Positions 1 to 7,916 of a stretch of 15,444 bases of DNA are shown here, piece by piece; positions within the stretch are counted from its first letter, which is position 1; every line of letters begins with the position of its first letter. The notes below the pieces were generated by a model. The model saw only the letters and a list, made by a program, of their open reading frames with translations, ran no database searches and was not told the DNA's origin. The translations under genes and the position numbers were made by a program. The DNA is taken from the NCBI GenBank assembly GCA_027604665.1, contig JADGIZ010000345.1, forward strand, positions 1 through 15,444, given 5' to 3'. This DNA is from Polyrhizophydium stewartii. Taxonomy: Eukaryota; Chytridiomycota; Chytridiomycetes; Rhizophydiales.

Positions 1-54
1 GCCCCGCACATCGTGCACGCTCGCGCCCCCGTCCAGTCCGCGCCCAGGGCGACA

Positions 55-174
55 GTGAGAGCCGCCATGCCCACAGCCTCGTATCGAAACGGCCGCTGAC
101 ACCCCCGAGCGCCTGCCGCCGCCGCCGCCGCCGCCGCCACCGCCACCGCCGCCGCTGCCGCCCGCGGCCCGCAG
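55..174 (+). other. Possible intron upstream of the KNH-like exon
   Basis: A GTGAGA donor-like site at 55, a gCTGAC branch-like site near 95-100 and a CAG acceptor at 172-174 would define a 120-bp intron ending just before the first supported KNH-like exon. The branch-to-acceptor distance is long and is filled by a CCG-rich tract. The upstream 54 bases do not encode a recognisable signal peptide in the frame this join requires, so the assignment is weak. Confidence 0.3.
112..170. repeat. CCG trinucleotide-rich tract
   Basis: This is an interrupted (CCG)n/(CCACCG) run of about 55 bases. In the gene model used here it sits in the pyrimidine-rich 3' part of a candidate intron, not in coding sequence. 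One of its frames would read as poly-Ala and another as Arg-rich; neither connects in frame to the KNH-like exon as a convincing signal peptide. Confidence 0.7.
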
Positions 175-1177
175 CCTACTCGTTCGTCGTCCAGCCCGTC
201 GACTTCCAGGCCGCCGTGCCCGTCAACGTCGCCACCCAAAAGACCATCACGCTCAGCTGGAGCACAGACACCTGCGCCGGCGCCGTCGACTCGGCCGGCC
301 GCGCCATCACGGGCGGCTCCGCCCACCCCGTGCAGGGCAGCTGCCGCGACTCAAAGGGCCAGCCCGTCACCATCAACCTCAACAACGTCTTCCCGCGCGG
401 CCTCACGACCCTCAGCTTGCGCCGCGGCCTCGGGTCCGACTCGATCTCGACCGACCTGCTCCCAACCGTCACCAACTCGGCGGTGCGCTCTTGTCTACCG
501 CGCCGCTGCTGCATGCCGCTCAGGCGCTGACGCCGCGGCCCGCCGCGATGTGCCGCCGGCCCTCCAGGCCTTGGCTGGCTCGCAGCGCCAGGTGACTGTC
601 AACATTGCCAACCTCGTCTCCGACTACTACGCCCTGTCGCTCTCGGCCACGGACGCCAACGGCAATCTCGTCCGCGGCCAGTCGCAGTTCTTCGGCATCC
701 AGAATGTGGCCCCGCTGCCGCCCATCGGTGCGCTGCCCTGAACGCCGCTGCGGCCCGAACTGAATGGTCGCTGACGCCCAAGCAGGAAGCATGCAGCTGT
801 GGAGCCCGCTGCCCGGCTCGTACTGGCTCGCCGGCACCGAGTACCGCATCCGCTGGGAGATGCTCCAGAAGGCAATCGTGCCCGACTTCTTCCACGTTGA
901 TCTGCTCACATCCGAGGGGCTGCTAGCTGCACGCCTGTTCGAGGCATACCCGCCCAACACGGACGACACCCTGCTTGGCGCAGGCCGCCCGCTCAACTAC
1001 ACCATCTGGGCGATCGACCCGGCCTTGCGCAACAAGCGCTTCAAGCTGCGCATCACGGGTGTCTTTGTGTCCAATGGCATCATCCAGCCTGTCACGTCCA
1101 CAAACCCCACCGTCGACTCGGGCGTCTTCTTTGTCGGCCCAGTCAAGCCCGACACCACCTCGCAGAAGAAGAAATGA
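175..1177 (+). CDS. Kre9/KNH-like secreted cell-wall protein, 5' incomplete
   Basis: The coding exons I can support are 175-482, 568-727 and 786-1177. The two introns between them (483-567, 728-785) both start GTGCGC and contain CTGAC branch sites; the second join is phase 1 and restores a continuous IGSMQLWSPLPG. The last exon carries the hallmark of the yeast Kre9/Knh1-type domain (Ser/Thr-rich GPI-anchored family): a P-x-P-G turn, then WLAGTEYRIRWE, then beta-rich sequence. The first two exons are also beta-strand-like (TITLSWS, YYALSLSATD, GQSQFFGI), so a second related domain may precede it. Family members are secreted and support beta-1,6-glucan or wall assembly. No signal peptide is visible; the 5' end lies outside the window or before a possible intron at 55-174. 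The protein ends in Lys-Lys-Lys with no hydrophobic GPI tail. For the second exon, CAG acceptors ending at 567, 585 and 591 all keep the frame. Confidence 0.7.
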
Positions 1178-1495
1178 GCTGGCCGAGATGAACGACTGAC
1201 CGGCATGAGCGACTGGCGGGCAGCTTGATCACAGGCACTCTCCTTCTCTTTTGGCCTGTCCGTCCGTCCTCAACAGTTTCTCCCAACTCCGATCCTACTC
1301 AGCACTCACAAAGCGCAGCACGTCCCACGAGAGCCATCCAGCCTGGCCCCGCCTCTCCCGAAACACCACCACCAGGTCCTTGTCGCCCTCTGGTCATCTC
1401 CCACACGTATTGTCTCGTTCGTACTACTCAACTAGCGGCCTTCATGATTTATTCCGCTGAGCGGCCACATTAAATCCGCCTCTTCGCCCGTTGCA
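1178..1495. other. Intergenic region between two convergent 3' ends
   Basis: The 318 bp separate the stop of the + strand KNH-like gene from the stop of the - strand hydrolase-AlkB gene. It should hold both 3' untranslated regions. The short open frames inside it have no family features. The only signal I can name is a polyadenylation hexamer on the - strand. Confidence 0.6.
1448..1453 (-). terminator. AATAAA polyadenylation signal
   Basis: Read on the - strand this is a perfect AATAAA hexamer, 43 nt past the stop codon of the hydrolase-AlkB gene. That is a suitable distance for its 3' end processing. Confidence 0.5.
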
Positions 1496-3088
1496 TCACG
1501 CTGCCAGCATGCAGTCAATCACATCAAAGCCGCGGCCGTATGCTTCGTCCCAGTCAAAGTCGCTGCGCTGGTTCTCGCGTCCATACGCATTCAGAAGCTC
1601 CTGGGCCTCCTGCGGGTCGGTGCTGACGGGCCGCGCCGTCTCGCGCGTCTTGCCGCGCGCGCCTTGCCCGTAGATCATCTGCCCGTCGGCCGTGCAGAAT
1701 GTGCCAATGGTGCGGAAGGTTAGGGAAATGCGCTCAAATGAGTTGGTCTCGGGCGATACCGTCGTGTGCTGGTGCATCTTATCCTGCGCGATACCATGCA
1801 GCCACTCGCGGTTCGTGCGCTGCCCCATTACAAACATGGAGTTGTGCGGCAGCCCAAAGCGCTGTGACTTGCGCACCGCGCGCGGCGGAGCCTGCTCGGA
1901 CTGGCCGGCTCCGGGTAGCGCACCAGACGCCAGCACGTCGCGCTTGCTGTGCAGCACCATGGCGCGCTCTGCTCCGAGCGACACGTTCACGATTGCCGTG
2001 CCGTGCACAACGTCGAGTGTCTTGTCCGAGTGCTCCGAGATATAGTCCTTGCCGTCGCGGTAGAGCTGGATCAGCACATGGTTGAGCTCCTGCCCAATGC
2101 GCTGCTCGACCGCGCGCCGGATGCGGTCGACAGTCGGCGTGAAGGGCATTTGCCGAGGGTGCTCGTCGGCGGGATGGCGGTATATGGGCGCGGAGCCGTC
2201 GTCGCGCGGCTGGGCCTGTGCAGCGACCAGCCGCGGCACGGCGCCGCCGCGGTGCTGCATCACCTGCCAGTCCACCTCGGCCTTGAGCGCGTCGAACGCC
2301 GAAGCCGCCAGATCCGCGGGCAGCGCGTCTTCAACCACAAACGAGTCGCCTGCCCCATAAGTCCGCGCCGTCCGCGCACCGACGGCGTCCGTGAGGCTTA
2401 GCACGCGGCCGTACCACCTGCTGATGTTGTCTAGGGCTTCGGCGTGCCGCTTCGCACTCGTCCACCCGAGGCACTCGCGCACAACCACGACGTCGAAGCC
2501 GTGCACGGCCGCGTCGGCGCACGTTGCCAGCACCGACGTGTGCGACAGTACGCCGGCTACGACCACCGTCCTTGCCCCACGCTGCCGCAGCTGCGCCTCC
2601 AGGTCCGTGCCGGCAAACGCAGAGAACCAGCGCTTGGTGACCTGTCCGTCTCCGTCGGCCGCCAGCCGCGCGAGGTCTGGGTGCATCTCGGCCCCGCGAG
2701 TGCCCGGGACGCAGCACGGCGTCGCGGTGCCGGCGAGCGATCCGTCAAGCTGCAGGTCTCGCAGCAGCGGCATGCCGACCCGCTGCGTGCTGCCTGCCGG
2801 CGCCACCACTGCCGGCGGGTGCTCGCCGCGCGGGCCGTCGTACGCCGACGTTACCCACCACACGCCCGGCCAGCCCTGGTCGCCGCCGCTGACGCCCTCT
2901 GACGTGGCCGCGCCAACGACGCCGTCCTCGCCGCCGCCTGCGGGGTCGCGCAGGCCTCGCAGCAGGTTGCCGATGGCCCGCTCCAGCTCGCCCACGCCCA
3001 CATGCTTGCTGCCCAAGTATCCATCCGGCGACAGAAAGTCGTGCTGAAGGTCAATGGCCAGCACTGCCGTCGTGGCTCGGTCGAGCAT
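1496..3088 (-). CDS. Isochorismatase-like hydrolase fused to AlkB-type 2OG-Fe(II) dioxygenase
   Basis: Single-exon protein of 530 residues. Residues about 7-245 form an isochorismatase/cysteine-hydrolase fold: AIDLQHDF holds the catalytic-type Asp13, VTKRWFSAF holds Lys152, and GVLSHTSVLAT is the nucleophile loop. That loop has Ser185 where most members have Cys. Residues about 250-465 form an AlkB domain of the ALKBH2/3 type: the NHVLIQLY strand, the iron ligands His353-x-Asp355 (EHSDKT) and His431 (WLHGI), and the 2-oxoglutarate-binding Arg453/Arg459 pair in RISLTFR. AlkB enzymes oxidatively remove alkyl groups from nucleic acid bases. A conserved-looking tail (DFDWDEAYGRGFDV) follows. The open frame runs 127 codons further upstream to 3469, but that part overlaps the F-box gene and lacks domain character; MLDRATTAVLAIDL at 3088 starts the fold correctly. 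A Gly-rich insert at about residues 50-76 is unusual. Substrates of both domains are unknown. Confidence 0.85.
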   Translation of the reverse strand: MLDRATTAVLAIDLQHDFLSPDGYLGSKHVGVGELERAIGNLLRGLRDPAGGGEDGVVGAATSEGVSGGDQGWPGVWWVTSAYDGPRGEHPPAVVAPAGSTQRVGMPLLRDLQLDGSLAGTATPCCVPGTRGAEMHPDLARLAADGDGQVTKRWFSAFAGTDLEAQLRQRGARTVVVAGVLSHTSVLATCADAAVHGFDVVVVRECLGWTSAKRHAEALDNISRWYGRVLSLTDAVGARTARTYGAGDSFVVEDALPADLAASAFDALKAEVDWQVMQHRGGAVPRLVAAQAQPRDDGSAPIYRHPADEHPRQMPFTPTVDRIRRAVEQRIGQELNHVLIQLYRDGKDYISEHSDKTLDVVHGTAIVNVSLGAERAMVLHSKRDVLASGALPGAGQSEQAPPRAVRKSQRFGLPHNSMFVMGQRTNREWLHGIAQDKMHQHTTVSPETNSFERISLTFRTIGTFCTADGQMIYGQGARGKTRETARPVSTDPQEAQELLNAYGRENQRSDFDWDEAYGRGFDVIDCMLAA

Positions 3089-3257
3089 GGTCGCACGGTT
3101 GGGGCAGCGGGGTGCAAGTGCGGGCCGGCCGCCGTCCCGCCACTCCGCCCCTGCCCGCGGGCTCCCGACGCCGCTGCACCGCGATGGGTTGCGCCGGTAT
3201 CTGGCGCCACGGCCGAGCGACAGGCCGGCGGCGTCTGCTTGCCCGCTTCGCCCCTCG
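3089..3257. promoter_or_regulatory. Short divergent promoter region
   Basis: Only 169 bp separate the start codon of the - strand hydrolase-AlkB gene from that of the + strand F-box/LRR gene, so both promoters must lie here or overlap the neighbouring coding regions. It is GC-rich and I see no TATA box. Confidence 0.55.
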
Positions 3258-4970
3258 ATGGCGTCCAGAGCGGCGTCGCTGCCGACGGAGCTGCTGCTGC
3301 TCATCGTCGCGGCGGCGCCCGAGCGCGAGCGGCCGGCCCGCGCCCTCGCCAGCCTCGCCGCCATCAACAGGCACTGGCGCCGCTGCCTGACGCCGGCGCT
3401 GTGGGCGGCGCTCGTGCTGCGGCCGCACTTTGTGTCGGCGCCCGCGTTCGCCGCCTGGATGCACACCACCCTCGATAGCGCGCACCTGCTGGCCGCCGTG
3501 CGCTCGCTCTCGGTCGTGCAGCCGCTGCATGCGGCTCGGGATCACACGGCGCTCATCCTGGCGCTGCTGTCGGCGCTCGCCGACCGTCCCGCTGCCTCCG
3601 GAGCGCGTCGATTGCGCTCGCTGTCGCTGTGCGGCCTGAACCTCTCGACGCTCGAGCGGGTCGCCCCACTCGTCTCGCCCGAGCTGGCGGTCCTCCACAT
3701 CGCCCATGCGCACGTTCCCGCACATGATCTCAAGACGGTGCTGCTCCCGCGCTGTTCGAGCCTCGTCGCGCTGCGTCTCGAGCACGTCTCGACGCTCGAC
3801 GATCTCGGCGTCCTCTCCGTTGCATTCTCGTGCCCGGCACTCGCAAGCGTCTCGTTCGCCGGCTGCCAGCACGTCACGGATCTGGGCATCAAGGCCATCG
3901 CCGAGTCATGTCCGCGGATCACCTCTATCGACGTCTCTGGCACGGGCATCTCGGTCGCTGCCGTCTTTGCGATTGCAGACCGCTGCGGCCGCCGCCTCGA
4001 GCATCTCGCCGTCGCCGGCTGTGCGCTGCGCAAGGCGGACACTCGCATGCTCGCCGCGGCGCTCGCTGGGCTGGTTACGATCCAATCGCTCGACGTCTCG
4101 TGCACGTCCGCGGGCTGGCCCGCGCTCGCGATCGCATCGGTCCCGCTTGTGCCAACCGACACGTCGTTCTCGTCGCTCGCACTCGACGACCCCTTCGGCA
4201 CGGTGCCGCTACTGCCGCCGCATGCGGTCCCGCTGCCGCCCGGCGCGGCGCCGTTTCACAGCGTCCCGACGCTGGCCGACGCACCGACGCATTCGCCTCT
4301 GCAGATGCACGCATCGGTGTCGGCGTCGGGCGACTCTCCCGTCGCATCCTACCCGACCATTTCGCACTCACAGACGTCCATCTACGCGCACACGCTGCCT
4401 CACCCACCCTCACCGACGCAGTTCCCAAACCTCACGTCCCTGCGCATCGGCTTCCACGGATTCTTGGACGAGTCCGACTGCCGCCGACTCTTCTCGCGTC
4501 TCGGAGCGCCTCTCAAGCGGCTCTGGTTCGCAGACATCACGCCTCTGTCGCCGCGAGCGCTCAAGTGCATTCTCGAGCGCTGCCGCGGTCTCACCCATCT
4601 GCATCTGCCCAGCCTCTCTCCAATCATTGCACCAAGCAACACCCTTTTGAATCCGTCCGCCCTCATCATGATTCCATCCAAGTGTGGCCGCACGCTGACG
4701 CATCTATCTCTCGTCGGACACGCAGTTTCGGCCGACGTGCTCCGTGCCCTCGCGCTTGCATGCGCCGACCTCGTCGCGCTCGACATATCGCTCGCACGTC
4801 GCACGGACCCGCCGCTGGATGCCACCGCCATCAGGGATTTTGTCGCCGCATGCCGCAAGATCGAGGTGATCGGCATTGCCGGCATCGGCCTCGACACCAA
4901 GAGCATCAAGATGCTGCAGCGCACGTTCCCGTGTGTGCACTTTGATCTAGCCATGGCAGCGGTTGAATAG
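3258..4970 (+). CDS. F-box/leucine-rich-repeat protein
   Basis: Single-exon protein of 570 residues. Residues about 6-50 form an F-box: SLPTELLLLIVAAA opening, then ALASLAAINRHWRRCLTPALW, the usual Leu-Pro start and Trp-containing end. Residues about 118-290 are AMN1/FBXL-type leucine-rich repeats (LRSLSLCGLNL, LVALRLEHVSTLDDLGV, LASVSFAGCQHVTDLGIKAI, ITSIDVSGTGI). A Pro/Ser/His-rich spacer of about 90 residues (about 297-388) interrupts them, and further repeats run from about 389 to 560 (LTSLRIGFHGF, LTHLHLPSL, LTHLSLVGHAV, LVALDISLA). Such proteins recruit substrates to SCF ubiquitin ligases through Skp1; the target cannot be read from sequence. An in-frame ATG at 3054 would add 68 low-complexity residues and overlap the divergent gene; the ATG at 3258 sits just before the F-box and is preferred. 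Confidence 0.85.
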   Translation: MASRAASLPTELLLLIVAAAPERERPARALASLAAINRHWRRCLTPALWAALVLRPHFVSAPAFAAWMHTTLDSAHLLAAVRSLSVVQPLHAARDHTALILALLSALADRPAASGARRLRSLSLCGLNLSTLERVAPLVSPELAVLHIAHAHVPAHDLKTVLLPRCSSLVALRLEHVSTLDDLGVLSVAFSCPALASVSFAGCQHVTDLGIKAIAESCPRITSIDVSGTGISVAAVFAIADRCGRRLEHLAVAGCALRKADTRMLAAALAGLVTIQSLDVSCTSAGWPALAIASVPLVPTDTSFSSLALDDPFGTVPLLPPHAVPLPPGAAPFHSVPTLADAPTHSPLQMHASVSASGDSPVASYPTISHSQTSIYAHTLPHPPSPTQFPNLTSLRIGFHGFLDESDCRRLFSRLGAPLKRLWFADITPLSPRALKCILERCRGLTHLHLPSLSPIIAPSNTLLNPSALIMIPSKCGRTLTHLSLVGHAVSADVLRALALACADLVALDISLARRTDPPLDATAIRDFVAACRKIEVIGIAGIGLDTKSIKMLQRTFPCVHFDLAMAAVE

Positions 4971-5559
4971 CTGCTTTTTTGCGCTGTTTGTCTCATCCCA
5001 CCACTGTATTCCTGCTATTAAGACATGATTGTGTTGTGCCCTGTGGTTGGCCTGAGCCGCACAAGCGTCTGCGACGGGTCCAAGTCGCGGAGATGTATGC
5101 GCCCTTTTCGCATCGCGTGCTCCCTGGCTCGTGCCTTGAGTGCGTCGAGCGTCCAGACAGGCATCGTGTCGACCGGCGTCCGAGGCGCAAATGGGAGAGA
5201 CACGACTGCGGAATCTGGCGAGACGCAGCTTTCGGCAGCTGGGTTGGACCTGGGTGAGCCACAAGAGCTATTGCAAGGGGCCGTGATGCTCGTATCTGGG
5301 ACACATTCGTGCCGCTGCTGGTCGTCACGCACGACCCTGGCCATTGTCAGGTGCCTGACAGTTTCGACCAGCTTGAGCACGATCCGGGACATGAAATGCC
5401 TCACGAGGGGGAAACGTGGCGTGATGTCACATCAGTGAAGATCGCGGCATCAGTAAAAGAGCATGTATTAAACTGGGATCTAAGATCGAGCAAATTCAAG
5501 CCTGCCTTGGCCACGCATCTCCGTAAAGGCATTCGCCTGTGCGACTGCGCTTGCGTGCG
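4971..5559. other. Intergenic region between convergent 3' ends
   Basis: This 589-bp stretch lies between the stop codons of the F-box/LRR gene (+) and the GH76 gene (-). The overlapping open frames of 80-137 codons found here on both strands have no domain, no hydrophobic segment and no mutual splice logic, so I call no gene. A T-run follows the F-box stop at about 4974-4980. On the - strand an AATACA, a weak polyadenylation variant, lies near 5465-5470. Confidence 0.55.
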
Positions 5560-7393
5560 CTAAAGCGGAGAACACAGAACAAGAACCAACACGGTAGCCA
5601 ACACTGCCGCCTTTGCACCGCCGTTCGATGCCTCGCGCCGTGCGTCGGAGCCGTTGACGATCGGGATCACCGTCGCAAATGTTGCCGTCGCCGTTGTGGA
5701 TTCCAAAGCGGATGAAATCGACAAAGTCGGCGAGGCAGATGCTGCCAAGGTCGATGTCGCGCCAGTTGAGCCGAGCCCGGAGAAGCCGTTGCCGCTCGAA
5801 ACTTGCTGCACGGTTTTGACAGCGCTCAACAGCTCCAGCGCCTGGAATGCGTCGTTGAGCGTATACGGCCCCGTGGCGGGCTCGGACCACGTCTGGCTGC
5901 ACCTCCACGCGTCGTCACACGAGGGCAGCATGTGAACCAGCGCCGTTGCAATCGTCTCGGCAACAGGCCGTTCGGATGCGCTGCTTCCTGCGGCGGTCGC
6001 GGCCGTGCGGTATGCGTCTGCGAGGCCCTGAACGAGAAGGCCTTTGTACCACTTCTGCCCGACGCACTCACTCACGCCCCCAAACGCACACAACGGCTCG
6101 TAAAGCACGCCGCCGCTGGTTGTGAATCGCGCCAGGCTTGCCTCCTGCAAGGCCAGCATCTGCTCCATGTACGGCGCGAGCGTCGTAGAGCGGTACATGA
6201 CGCTCAGCGCACTCAACAGGAGCCCCGGCGTCTGGCTCCACTGCGCATGAGAGAGAGAGCAGCCGCCTGATATCGACTCGTACACCGCAAACTGGGACGT
6301 CACCAGCCCCGAGGCGACGAGCCAGTTATACGTCTTGTCGGCCCACCAGCGGTAAGTCGTGTTGCCCGTCTGGCTGAAAAGATGCGCCGATAAGCCCATG
6401 AATCCAGCGTTGGCTGCGGCGGTCTTTGTTGTGTTTCCGCCGTGGGACGATGCGTTGCGCGTTGCACCGTCGCCAAACAGAAACGCAGGCTCAAGCACGA
6501 TCCCGCCGCCGCAATGCGCGTCGTCCCAGCTTGCGGCAAGCTCGTCCCACGTCGTCTGGACAAGATCGCCGTATGTGCTACCGTTCGCAACAACGCGTGT
6601 TGCAGATCCGAAGATGTCGGCACCTCTGGCGGCTGGCAATATTGAGTGTCACTAACGCTGGACAGAATGTCGGAGCAGACCGTCTGCGTTGCCCGTTCGA
6701 TATGATGCAGTAGCTCACCTGCCAGTCCCCACAGCGCAAGGCTCTCGGTGTTGCCGCGGACGCCGCCCTGGCGATGGCTCGTGCGGTTGCCCAGAAAGTC
6801 GCCGGCAAGTCCAAAGCTTGCATTGGCGAGAGCTCGCTGCATCGTCTCGCGAGCCACCACGTCGTTGGCCGTCGAGAGGTACCCGACGATCGCCTGCAGC
6901 ATGCATTTGGTTCTGGGATTGTTAACATGCCGTGCAGGCAACCGCAGACAACGGCGACTGGCCTTACCGTCCAAGCGAGGGCCGACTCGCCCCATGCCTG
7001 CTCGCCGCCGCCAAACACACCGGCTTCGTTCGGCCAGTATTCTGCGAGCAGCACCTGCGCCGCGGCGAACTGGGCGAGCCTGACGCCGTCTGAAAGCGCG
7101 GGCGTGGAGACGAGGGGCGACGGAGGCCACGTCGCAGGAGCGCCGCCAACAAATCCGATATGGGCGGAGGAGGTGCCGCCCCGACATCGCTCTGTTGTCA
7201 GCAACACGCTGGGCCACGCGATAACATCGCGGGCAGGCGCGAGGGGTGCGCTGGACAGACCTGCGTCGCTCGGGTCGAGCGTCTGGTTTCCGGCCAGCTG
7301 GCCGGCTGGCGGCAACGCAGCGTTTGGTGCCGCTGCGGCGACCAAGGTGCCAACGGCGCACCAGAATGCAGCCAACTTGCAGAGGGCGTTCAT
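5560..7393 (-). CDS. GPI-anchored GH76 family protein (Dfg5/Dcw1-like)
   Basis: Three exons, 7393-6968, 6893-6719 and 6632-5560, give 557 residues. Intron 1 (74 bp) has donor GTAAGG and a TTAAC branch site; intron 2 (86 bp) has donor GTGAGC. The joins are phase 0 and phase 1 and produce WGLAAARGADIFG. A signal peptide covers residues 1 to about 22, and the C-terminus has a hydrophobic tail (AVLATVLVLVLCSPL) after a small-residue stretch, as for GPI attachment. The GH76 order is intact: the GNTESLALWG helix, the WDDAHCGGGI strip (236-245), GNTTYRWWADKTYNWL, AQWSQTPG, LYEPLC, and a final GPYTLNDAFQALELL. Fungal Dfg5/Dcw1 proteins are thought to transfer GPI-glycoproteins from membrane to wall glucan. 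The usual adjacent Asp-Asp pair aligns with Thr191-Glu192 here, so activity is uncertain. The roughly 95 residues before the catalytic domain are longer than usual and contain sequence I cannot assign. Confidence 0.85.
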
Positions 7394-7455
7394 GTGGCGG
7401 TTGTCTGTGGCCGCGGTTTGGTCCCTCGCTGTGAGAAGGTGCGTCTGCTTGTTTC

Positions 7456-7462
7456 TATATAT
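7456..7462 (-). promoter_or_regulatory. TATA-like element for the GH76 gene
   Basis: Read on the - strand this is ATATATA followed by G, placed 63-69 bp before the GH76 start codon, a plausible TATA position with a short 5' leader. Confidence 0.4.
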
Positions 7463-7536
7463 GGCCGAGGCTCTTTGTGGTGGAGCCCGGTGCAGAGCGA
7501 GAGTCTATTCCAGCGCGGCGAAGCCTGGTGAGGCTC

Positions 7537-7543
7537 TATATAT
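7537..7543 (+). promoter_or_regulatory. TATA-like element for the + strand membrane-protein gene
   Basis: TATATAT flanked by CTC and CCGCGGG. If it is used, transcription would begin near 7565-7570, which places the ATG pair at 7577/7580 and the GTAAGT site at 7641 inside the transcript. Confidence 0.35.
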
Positions 7544-7576
7544 CCGCGGGAGCTGGGCTTTACAGAAGGGCAGCGG

Positions 7577-7640
7577 ATGATGTCTCGCTGGTTGGCACCG
7601 GCAGCTGACCGTATAACCGCAGGCGATGATGATCCGCTGG
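7577..7640 (+). other. Candidate first exon or upstream ORF of the membrane-protein gene
   Basis: ATGATG at 7577 opens a frame (MMSRWLAPAADRITAG...) that meets a perfect GTAAGT donor at 7641 after 64 nt, in phase 1. Unspliced, the frame stops at 7691-7693 as a 38-codon upstream ORF. Two downstream acceptors fit the phase into the membrane-protein frame: a GAG ending at 7887 and a CAG ending at 7939 after a pyrimidine-rich tract. A second, competing acceptor-like signal (gCTGAC then CAG) lies inside this segment at about 7602-7622. The evidence is splice-site pattern only. Confidence 0.25.
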
Positions 7641-7916
7641 GTAAGTTCTGCTTGCTCGCGGAGCTCGCACGCGCGGCACCCCTCGCCGCTTGACCTGGAT
7701 TACGCAATCATCTTGATGGGCATGCGGAGTCGTTGCGGCTGCAAATCGTGCCAGGCGAGGAGTTGCGGCCATCAAGCCCAAAGCGCAGGAGCCAGCGGCA
7801 GATTCCAGACCAGAGACACACAGAGCCGTTGCCCCCCCCCTTCGGGCTCACGCGAGGCCGCGAGCGCGAGTGGGGTCCAAACATGAGGCGATCCTGTCGG
7901 CCGACACTTGGACTTT

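Larger units (their letters stand above)
7394..7916. promoter_or_regulatory. Divergent promoter region with two TATA-like boxes
   Basis: This region of about 520 bp separates the GH76 start (-) from the likely start of the membrane-protein gene (+). It has two TATATAT elements, at 7456-7462 and 7537-7543, each in a CTATATAT context. The first is about 65 bp upstream of the GH76 ATG. The second is about 35 bp upstream of a + strand ATG pair at 7577/7580. The right half has splice-like signals (see the candidate first exon) and a C9 run at 7832-7840. Confidence 0.5.

Noticed and set aside
3089..3469. 127-codon upstream extension of the hydrolase-AlkB reading frame
   Set aside because: It is antisense to the F-box coding region, Arg/Ala/Ser-rich and without domain features. 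The ATG at 3088 begins directly at the hydrolase fold.
3051..3872. 273-codon Arg/Gln/Glu-rich frame on the - strand
   Set aside because: It is a shadow of the F-box/LRR gene in GC-rich sequence, with no family features and no better start.
3706..4945. Two long + strand frames of 314 and 371 codons inside the F-box gene
   Set aside because: They are out-of-frame shadows, Arg/Ser- or Arg/His-rich; the F-box/LRR frame explains the region.
5018..5438. Small genes on either strand in the F-box/GH76 intergenic region
   Set aside because: The frames overlap each other, have no hydrophobic or domain signal, and sit where two 3' UTRs are expected.
6900..6967. Readthrough of GH76 exon 1 (RPVAVVCGCLHGM...)
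   Set aside because: It is intron sequence: a GTAAGG donor, TTAAC branch site and CTGCAG acceptor fit in phase 0, and the family alignment continues only after the acceptor.
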